Of a stretch of 9,138 nt of DNA, positions 1 through 6,315 are shown piece after piece. Made by a program: the position numbers and the translations under genes. The notes under the pieces were generated by a model. The model ran no database searches, was not told the origin of the DNA, and saw only the letters and a program-made list of their open reading frames with translations. The stretch is from positions 1-9,138 of the forward strand of contig JAVBNE010000061.1 of NCBI GenBank assembly GCA_031551755.1. The letters are read 5' to 3'. The DNA is from JAVBMU01 sp031551755. GTDB lineage: Bacteria; Actinomycetota; Actinomycetes; Actinomycetales; Cellulomonadaceae. Position 1 is the first letter of the stretch. Each line of letters begins with the position of its first letter.

Positions 1-306
1 CGTTTCTTCGTATGAGTACTGCTTTTTTCTTAAAACCAAACCCGCAGCCTTTTCTCCGCCAGACTCGCGCCCAGCATCAAAAACCCGCAGGAAAAGCAGC
101 ACCCACACCTATCAATAACCAGTTTCTTAAAGAACAGCCCGTGACGTCTTTTGTTTTACGTCTCGAAGGCGTAGAAGCGGAATTATGGCACAACTGAATT
201 TTTTTGCAACACCCTCGGATACAAAAAAATAACCGGCCGCGCTTCGTCGCCGTACCCCGCCGTCCTCACGGTATGATTCTCCCTGAGAACCTGTCCGCCC
301 CGCGCC
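1..306. other. Intergenic leader, no supported gene
   Basis: I find no convincing coding region here. Short open frames exist on both strands, but none has a ribosome-binding site or a recognisable protein. The first 230 or so bases are richer in A/T than the rest, with runs such as the T-run at 199-205 and the A-run at 223-229, so a promoter for the plus-strand pair at 307 probably lies here. A TTGCAA at 204-209 resembles a -35 element, but no good -10 box follows at the right spacing, and TACAAA (220-225) lacks a well-spaced partner. A small perfect inverted repeat, TTCTT-A-AAGAA, lies at 124-134; it could be an operator but is short enough to be chance. The frame of the first gene is closed by a TGA at 274-276, so that gene cannot start further upstream than 277. 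Confidence 0.5.
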
Positions 307-1557
307 ATGACCTTGCCGCCCGCCCAACCCTCCTCTCCGGAAAATATGCCATCGCCCTCCCCGGACGTTGCGTCGAACCGCTTTTTCGGCGGGCTGCTGC
401 TTCTTTTCATGGCGTCGTTGATGGCATGCACGCTGGCTTACCTGGCTTGGACGCTCCCGGGCGCCTGGTTCTCCCGCGCTCCCATCAAGACTTGGCAGCC
501 GCAAAACATCGTGACTGCCCGCGGCACCTTGCTCGGCGTCGAGCCCGGACAGGCGCACTTTGCTCCCGAGTCCAACGGGCTGGCGGTGCTGACCGTCAAC
601 GACCGCTTTCCAGCGCGGGATTATCCCGTGCTGGATTGGGACGTTTCCGGCCTCCCCGACGGCACGGTCGCCAAACTGTTGTGGCGCACGGATTACGCGC
701 CCAATACCCAGCGCCAACTCGATCTGGCGATCGAGAACGGCCGTCTGTTGCCAGCCACGGTCGCCCACGAAACCGGCTGGCTCGGCAACGTCCTGGGAAT
801 CGCGCTCGCCCTCCAACTTCCGGCACCGCAGCCGTTCACCGTCACCGGCCTCCGGGCGCATCCGATGGATGCGCCTGAAACGCTGAAACTGCGCATCAAG
901 GAATGGACCGGTTTTCCCGGCTGGCGCGGAACGTCCATTTCCCAGCTTGAGGACCCGGGGCCCTTCCCGCTGTCGTTGCTCATCATTGCCGTCCTCGCCG
1001 TGCTTTTCCTCGGTGCCGCCTGCCTTCTTCTCTGGAGACGCTGGTGTGACCGCTATCTGGATTTTCCCCGCACCATGCCGCGATACTGGCTTTATGGCGG
1101 AATGGCGTTCCTTTGCATGGGCTGGATGGTGCTCGATGTCCGCTGGACGATTCAATTGGCACGGCAGGCAGCCCAAACCTGGAACACCTACGGCGGCAAG
1201 AGCTGGACACAAAAGCATCTGGCCGCCGAAGACGGCGCACTCTTCGCGTTTATCGAAAAAGCGCGCGCCGAGTTGCCGGCGACACCCGTTCGCCTTTTTG
1301 CCATGGCCGAAGTCGCTTATCTGCGAAGCCGGGCCGCATATCACCTTTACCCGCATAACGTGTTCTACGACCTCAACTCGGCCCAGCCGCCCGATGCACG
1401 CTTCCTGCGCCCCGGCGATTACCTGCTCGTCTTCCAGCAACGCGGCATTCAATACGACGCCGCGAAGAAAAAAATCCGGTTGCCTTCCGGCGTTGAACTT
1501 TCGGCCGACGTCAAAATCATCGACGCCGGTTCCGCTCTTTTCGAGCTGACACCATGA
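307..1557 (+). CDS. Three-helix membrane protein with two large periplasmic regions
   Basis: This 416-residue protein is not assigned to a named family. Hydrophobic segments lie at about residues 27-49, 221-243 and 260-279. The basic patch RRWCDRY (244-250) between the last two suggests a cytoplasmic loop. That places residues 50-220 and 280-416 in the periplasm, with a short proline-rich N-terminus inside. The C-terminal region has alternating strand/helix character, with a YHLYPHNV motif (345-352) and RPGDYLLVF (368-376). The ATG at 307 has no clear Shine-Dalgarno. An in-frame ATG at 346 (residue 14) follows GGAAAA closely and still precedes the first helix, so it is a credible alternative start. 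The stop overlaps the next gene by ATGA, so the two are almost certainly translated together and the products probably work together. I infer, without homology proof, that it partners the downstream GT-C-like protein in periplasmic glycan work. Confidence 0.8.
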   Translation: MTLPPAQPSSPENMPSPSPDVASNRFFGGLLLLFMASLMACTLAYLAWTLPGAWFSRAPIKTWQPQNIVTARGTLLGVEPGQAHFAPESNGLAVLTVNDRFPARDYPVLDWDVSGLPDGTVAKLLWRTDYAPNTQRQLDLAIENGRLLPATVAHETGWLGNVLGIALALQLPAPQPFTVTGLRAHPMDAPETLKLRIKEWTGFPGWRGTSISQLEDPGPFPLSLLIIAVLAVLFLGAACLLLWRRWCDRYLDFPRTMPRYWLYGGMAFLCMGWMVLDVRWTIQLARQAAQTWNTYGGKSWTQKHLAAEDGALFAFIEKARAELPATPVRLFAMAEVAYLRSRAAYHLYPHNVFYDLNSAQPPDARFLRPGDYLLVFQQRGIQYDAAKKKIRLPSGVELSADVKIIDAGSALFELTP

Positions 1558-2939
1558 CCTGGCTCCTCGCACTCATCGCTTTGCTGTTGCCCTGGCTGGC
1601 TGGCGCCGCGCTGCTCTATGGCGCCGCCGCGTTGACGCTGCCGCGCGCCGCCGTACATGCGCCGGGAGAAGTCTGCTGGCGGCTTGGGACCGGCGCGTTT
1701 CTGGGTTATTGGCTGGTCACGCTGTTGATGCGCCTGTTTTCGTTTCTCGGCATCCCTTTCGGTCTGCCCGTTATCGCCTTACCGTTGCTTTTAATCGCTG
1801 CACTGACTTTTTCTATCGGCTGGCGGCGCGCGCCGTTGAACCTTTCCCGGGAAACCTGCCCCGTTGACGCGCTCCCCGAATTGACGCGTTATCTGTTCTT
1901 CGCACTTCTCGCCTGGCTCGCGCTACGTTTCGGATTGCTGTTTTTTGAAGTCTCCACCCGTCCGCTTTTCCCGTGGGAAGCCTCGATTCAATGGGCCTCG
2001 AAAGCGCACGTCTATTTCGGCCTGAAATCCCTGGCACCCTTTGTCGATGGCGTCACCTGGCTCACCGCCCCCGGCAACGTTTACTTCGACAACGCGCCAA
2101 ACCTGCCCGCCACCTTGCCCTTGTTACAGGCCTGGATGTGTGTGGCGATGGGCGAATGGAACGACGTGCTGATGAACCTGCCGTGGTGGGCCATGCTGCT
2201 GGCGCTGACGCTGGCCGTCTACGGCTTCATGCGCAGCCAGGGCATCGGCCCCTTCGCCGGCCTGATCACCGCCTGGCTCGTCGCCTCGTTGCCGCTGCCC
2301 GACACCCACGCCGCGCTGGCGGGTCTGCCCGACTTGCCGCTGACGGGCGCATACACCCTGACGGCGTTATCGCTCGTGCGCTGGGCGCGCTCGCGGCAAT
2401 GGGCCGATTTGTTCTACACACTGCTTTTCGCCCTCATCGCCGCAACATTGTGGCCCGCCACGTATGTATGGCTCGCCACACTGTTGCCGGCATTGCTCTG
2501 CATTCTTTTTCCGAAAAGTACCCGCTATCTGGCGGTGGCACTTCCTGCTTTCGCCATTCTGGCGTTGCTGGTCATTCTGCAAACCGGCGCTTCGCTGTCG
2601 CCGGCACTGGCCGGTCTTCGTTTCGATGCCGATCCCGAGACCTGGCTGTCCGGTTTCATCACGGCAGAGAACTGGCATCTCCTCTGGTTGGCCATCCCCA
2701 TCGCCGCCATTTTGGGAGGACGCGCCTGCCTGCATCCGGCCGTCACGCCGCTCACGCTGGCCGTTATCGGTGTCGCCCTGATCGTCCTTGCCCTGACGGC
2801 CGCGCCCGCCCTCGCCTCACTCCTTTTTGGCCCGGTTCACTCGGGGCGTCTTTTCCTGATTGCCACAGCGTTGCTCCCGGTCTGGATGATCACTGCGTGG
2901 CACCACTCAAGGATTCGTGAATCCACGTCCCCCGCATGA
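1554..2939 (+). CDS. Polytopic membrane protein, putative GT-C glycosyltransferase
   Basis: This 461-residue protein is almost entirely hydrophobic, with about 11-13 predicted helices (for example 3-27, 45-65, 70-88, 111-131, 208-224, 231-247, 324-342, 397-419, 432-449). The basic RRAP at 91-94 and R31 suggest an outside N-terminus, which puts the loop at 132-186 in the periplasm. That loop carries PLFPWEASIQWASKAHVYF (137-155), resembling the P-x-W-D/E-x3-x-W-x-x-KA pattern I associate with ArnT/PMT-like GT-C enzymes. E142 would sit where the usual acidic residue is. It also has NLPATLPLLQAW (183-194), similar to the family's YP-x-L-x-P-L segment, and GLPDLPL (257-263), similar to GYADLPL. 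Such enzymes transfer sugars from polyprenyl-phosphate carriers on the periplasmic face. Its start overlaps the preceding stop (ATGA), with only a weak GAG upstream, consistent with translational coupling. Donor and acceptor are unknown. It could instead be a polymerase or a carrier-handling protein. Confidence 0.8.
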   Translation: MTWLLALIALLLPWLAGAALLYGAAALTLPRAAVHAPGEVCWRLGTGAFLGYWLVTLLMRLFSFLGIPFGLPVIALPLLLIAALTFSIGWRRAPLNLSRETCPVDALPELTRYLFFALLAWLALRFGLLFFEVSTRPLFPWEASIQWASKAHVYFGLKSLAPFVDGVTWLTAPGNVYFDNAPNLPATLPLLQAWMCVAMGEWNDVLMNLPWWAMLLALTLAVYGFMRSQGIGPFAGLITAWLVASLPLPDTHAALAGLPDLPLTGAYTLTALSLVRWARSRQWADLFYTLLFALIAATLWPATYVWLATLLPALLCILFPKSTRYLAVALPAFAILALLVILQTGASLSPALAGLRFDADPETWLSGFITAENWHLLWLAIPIAAILGGRACLHPAVTPLTLAVIGVALIVLALTAAPALASLLFGPVHSGRLFLIATALLPVWMITAWHHSRIRESTSPA

Positions 2940-2967
2940 TAAAAATGATCCTTGCAGGCCCTTCTCA

Positions 2968-5900
2968 TCACATCAACACTTCCGGCGCCTTCATTTCAAG
3001 CGCCTTGAGATAGGCTTCTTCGAGATGGCGGCAATGCTGCCGCATGTCCGTCAGCAACGAACCTTCCAGTCCACGCCGTATCCCTGCGCGCACTTCCGAC
3101 ATGAATGCCGGATCGCCGCTCAAACGCACGGCAATGTCGACATATTCGGTGCCGTCGTTTGCCACCGTCCGCGTTTCACCGAGGTTTTTCAGAATCGAAT
3201 AGCTCGACCTCTCTCCGTGCCGCCGGCCGACGAGCGTGACGACCGGCACGCCGGCATCAAGCGGCTCCAGCGTTCCATTGACGTTGCCGAACGGCATCGG
3301 ATCGAGCACGAAATCGATCATCGCGTAACGGGCCTGACGCATTGCCAGATTGCCCGGCGACGGCAGGAAAAGGTACCTGTCTTCGGGAATCCCCGCGCTC
3401 TTCATCAGGTTCCGATAAATCTGGACGTAAACGGAAGACAGCGGAGAAAAAACCAGCTTGCCTTTCGGAATTCTGTCCAGAACACGCTTCCACAACGCCA
3501 CACACCTTGCCGAAAGTTTCATCGGCACCACGAAAACGCCGATGAGGATCGCGTCCTCCGGAAGCCCCAGCGAACGACGGTCGTATGGATGCTGTGCTGC
3601 CGGAACGATGTGTTGATACGGATAAACGCATCCCCGCATCGGCAAAAATTGCTCGATTTGATAAGGCTGCATTTCGGGCAAATCGGCATCATGGTCCGTC
3701 AACTTGAAATCGACCGCCGACAGCCCCAATGTCCCCGCACTGGCGATGTGCGTTATCTGTACGCGCGCCGGTTTCAGCGCCAGAATACCCGGCCTGGCCC
3801 CTTTGGTGTTGGTCGACAGGTCGACCAGAATATCCAGGTCATCGGCGTCGATCACGGCAGCCGCCTCACGCTCCCCCAATCCAAACAACACGCGAAAATG
3901 ATCGGCGAGGCCGCGAAATTTTTCCGTGACGGCATCCTGCCGTTTCTCCAGTGAATAGAAAAACAGCTCAAACCTTTCTTTGTCGTGGAATTGCGCCGTG
4001 CTCCACACCATTCTCCCCATGACGTGATCGCGCAGGTCCGCCGACAGATAACCGGCCCGGATTTTCCCTGGCCTTCTTTTGGCCGGGCGGGGCAGGCATC
4101 CGCCAAATGTTTTTTGCATCACCGCATCGTAGAGCCTGGCCATCTGCAACGACAAATCCGGATCGATGTCGAAAAAAAGCAGTTGGTATTGCAACAGCTC
4201 CAGCGCATCGATCAGTTCAATATTGTTCTCTCCCTTGAACCGGGAATGCTGCAACCCGGCCAGAAAATGGTTGATCCCCTTGTAGTCCCCCATGAATTGA
4301 CATGCTTCCAGACCCTGTGAAGCCGTTATGATCGATTCCGGGCAATGGCTCTGAAACTGTTTGAAATTCTCGAACCATGCACGCAACTGTCCCGATTCCG
4401 CCAGCACTTCACCCAATTGCAAATACGTTCTGGAATGTTTTGGCTGTTTCGACAACACGTAGCGATAAGCATCCTGCGCCGCACCAAAATGCTTCTGTTC
4501 CTGAAAAAGGGTGCCCAGGTAAAAGTGCGCCTCGACCATATCCGGCTTGAACAGCAATGCCCTTTGATAAGAACGGGCCGCCTCTTGCGTTCTTCCCTGT
4601 CTGTGCAAGACCTCCCCGAAATCAAAATGCGCTTCGGCATTGGCCGGATCGTGAGCAAGAAGCCGTCCGAAGATCCGCTCCGCTTTCGCGCCATCCCCCT
4701 GTTGCGCCGCAATCTGCCCAGCGATTCGGCATAACTTCATGGCCATCGGCAGCCGCGCCATGCCTTCATCGACCACCTCTTGTGCGCGAGCAATGTCTTC
4801 GCCCATCAAATATTCCGAAAACGCCTGGTATGAGGCGGCATAATCCGGCGCCGCCGCAATCGTGGCTGAAAAATGTTCGATGGCGCGATTCTTGTCCCCT
4901 CCGTCGTGCGCCAGTACCGCCAGAAGGTAATGCAGCGCCGCCACCCCGGGCTGATCGCGCAGCAACATCTCATAGATTTCCCGTGCCTGCTTCTCATGCC
5001 CTCGCTGATGTTCTTTCAGGGCCATGTCACGCCGCTCGGCAAATTCACGCGCGGAAAGCGATGCTGACAGCGGCATCGCCTGCGTTACCGCCGTCAAGGT
5101 CTCCGTCAATTCGGCAACATTTTCAAAAATGCCGTCGATCCAGAGCAATGGCGGCGCCAATGCCTCCGCCGCTGACCGCAGGAACCACTGATTTCTCGCC
5201 GGGCGTTTCAGCAAAAACGTTTCCACCGGCCATTGCATGCCGGCAATGTCGAGCAATGCATCGTAGTCGAACGACAGCATCGGGTCGGCCGGGTCGGCGG
5301 GAAGCGATCGCGCGACAAGACGTTCGTTGCCTTTGACTGCTGCGTCGAGGACGGACTGCCAGCGTTCCGGGGCTCCCGCCACCCAGACGTCCGGACGACA
5401 GGGCAACGCCTGCAAAACGGAAGGCAGCAAATTTTTCATGCTGCCCTCGGCGTCATCGCGCCAGGGAGGCAACAGCAACGCCATGCGCAATGCCTCGCCG
5501 GCCGTCCGGCGCGACCATCTCCAGGGCAATCTGGCCGTTTGTTGCTTTTCCCTCTTGTAAACCGTCTCCTGGATTTCGCCGTACCATTGCAGAAAATCTT
5601 TCGCCTCCTCGGTGTGTCCCGTTTGATGAAGCGTGACGGCCAGCTTCCGGATACAGTCGGCGTCCTGCTCGAGAACGGGCTGGGCAAGAAGCGCCCTTGC
5701 TTTTTGCAGATGCTCCGCCTGCGCGTCGGACGTCAACACTCGTCTCAGCAAGGAAGCCATCAAGACAGGAGGCCACGCCACTTCCCGCTTGAGCAAGGCC
5801 CTCGAAAAATGTTGCGCCGGCGCGCTTTCCGCATCGACAGCATCGAATATCTTCGCCAGCGTTCTCGCAAACGCGGTGTCGCAAAAAACGGCTTTCCTGT

Positions 5901-6303
5901 CTTCCGCCCAGTCTGCCAATGCGCTCAATTGGGAGACGTCGCCCCGCTTCAACGCAAGAAATGCGCATAAGATTTCCGCGCGCGGCTCCCCGGTGTTTTT
6001 TTCGAGGACTTCGCGCGCCAGCTCCGACGCTCCTTCAAGGTCATCCAGATGGAGCAGCGCTTCGGCCATGGCCTGCAAACAGCGTAACGCCGCGGGATGC
6101 TTTTCATGGCCGCGCCGCCAGGCGGTATAGGCTTTTTTGACATCGCCCAGCCCCCACCAGGCTTGCCCGAGGAGGAAATGGGCTTCCTCGGAAGAATGCG
6201 CCTCCTTGGTCGCCTTTTCGAAACACCAGATGGCATCCGCCAGCACCCCTTGCGCCTGATATTCACGACCGCGATCCAGCCAGTTGATTTTCCCTTCTGC
6301 CAC
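2968..6303 (-). CDS. TPR protein with C-terminal GT41 O-GlcNAc-transferase-like domain
   Basis: This 1111-residue cytoplasmic protein probably transfers a sugar from a nucleotide donor to protein side chains. About three TPR-like repeats lie at residues 4-105, more degenerate helices at 105-250, a non-TPR block at about 250-415, and a second run of six or seven TPRs at 420-655 (for example ANAEAHFDFGEVLHRQGRTQ, 554-573). The GT41 catalytic region spans about 746-1095: IRAGYLSADLRDH (748-760), with H760 at the usual catalytic-histidine site; DILVDLSTNTKGARPG (824-839); VVPMKLS (925-931), with K929 matching the UDP-contacting lysine; LDPMPFGNVNGTLEP (1000-1014); and GVPVVTLVGRRHGERSSYS (1018-1036). 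Several motifs differ from the canonical family (see findings). The start is GTG: an in-frame TAG nine bases upstream rules out anything earlier, the next in-frame ATG is residue 79, and a good AGGTAGGA site precedes it. It is the last gene of the visible operon. Family call is firm; substrate unknown. Confidence 0.92.
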   Translation of the reverse strand: MAEGKINWLDRGREYQAQGVLADAIWCFEKATKEAHSSEEAHFLLGQAWWGLGDVKKAYTAWRRGHEKHPAALRCLQAMAEALLHLDDLEGASELAREVLEKNTGEPRAEILCAFLALKRGDVSQLSALADWAEDRKAVFCDTAFARTLAKIFDAVDAESAPAQHFSRALLKREVAWPPVLMASLLRRVLTSDAQAEHLQKARALLAQPVLEQDADCIRKLAVTLHQTGHTEEAKDFLQWYGEIQETVYKREKQQTARLPWRWSRRTAGEALRMALLLPPWRDDAEGSMKNLLPSVLQALPCRPDVWVAGAPERWQSVLDAAVKGNERLVARSLPADPADPMLSFDYDALLDIAGMQWPVETFLLKRPARNQWFLRSAAEALAPPLLWIDGIFENVAELTETLTAVTQAMPLSASLSAREFAERRDMALKEHQRGHEKQAREIYEMLLRDQPGVAALHYLLAVLAHDGGDKNRAIEHFSATIAAAPDYAASYQAFSEYLMGEDIARAQEVVDEGMARLPMAMKLCRIAGQIAAQQGDGAKAERIFGRLLAHDPANAEAHFDFGEVLHRQGRTQEAARSYQRALLFKPDMVEAHFYLGTLFQEQKHFGAAQDAYRYVLSKQPKHSRTYLQLGEVLAESGQLRAWFENFKQFQSHCPESIITASQGLEACQFMGDYKGINHFLAGLQHSRFKGENNIELIDALELLQYQLLFFDIDPDLSLQMARLYDAVMQKTFGGCLPRPAKRRPGKIRAGYLSADLRDHVMGRMVWSTAQFHDKERFELFFYSLEKRQDAVTEKFRGLADHFRVLFGLGEREAAAVIDADDLDILVDLSTNTKGARPGILALKPARVQITHIASAGTLGLSAVDFKLTDHDADLPEMQPYQIEQFLPMRGCVYPYQHIVPAAQHPYDRRSLGLPEDAILIGVFVVPMKLSARCVALWKRVLDRIPKGKLVFSPLSSVYVQIYRNLMKSAGIPEDRYLFLPSPGNLAMRQARYAMIDFVLDPMPFGNVNGTLEPLDAGVPVVTLVGRRHGERSSYSILKNLGETRTVANDGTEYVDIAVRLSGDPAFMSEVRAGIRRGLEGSLLTDMRQHCRHLEEAYLKALEMKAPEVLM

Positions 6304-6307
6304 TGCA

Positions 6308-6315
6308 TCCTACCT
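6308..6315 (-). promoter_or_regulatory. Ribosome-binding site overlapping the upstream stop codon
   Basis: On the minus strand the sequence AGGTAGGA lies four bases before the GTG start at 6303-6301. It contains the TAG stop (6312-6310) of the GT2-GT4 gene. Ribosomes terminating that gene would sit on this site, so translation of the TPR-GT41 gene is likely coupled to it. This also supports the GTG start over any internal start. Confidence 0.7.

Noticed and set aside
1..117. Possible minus-strand gene running off the left edge, with a GTG start near 115, or a short plus-strand peptide from position 12
   Set aside because: Neither has a Shine-Dalgarno sequence or recognisable protein features, and too little sequence is visible to judge.
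127..1572. 481-codon open frame on the minus strand, antisense to the whole first membrane gene
   Set aside because: Its translation is rich in Arg, Gly and His with no recognisable motif or hydrophobic pattern, as expected of the opposite strand of GC-rich coding DNA. The plus-strand frame gives clear membrane helices and an ATGA junction to the next gene.
2940..2967. Possible bidirectional terminator between the convergent genes
   Set aside because: The 28-base gap contains an A-run near ATGAT copies, but these are direct rather than inverted repeats. The only hairpin-like element, CCT-TGC-AGG, has a 3-base stem.
2917..3954. 345-codon plus-strand open frame starting inside the end of the GT-C-like gene
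   Set aside because: It lies opposite the GT41 catalytic region, which has unmistakable family motifs on the minus strand. Its own translation is Arg/His-rich and featureless.
4068..4092. GGCC-TTCTTTT-GGCC inverted repeat
   Set aside because: It lies within the coding sequence of the TPR-GT41 gene and has only a 4-base stem, so chance is the simplest explanation.
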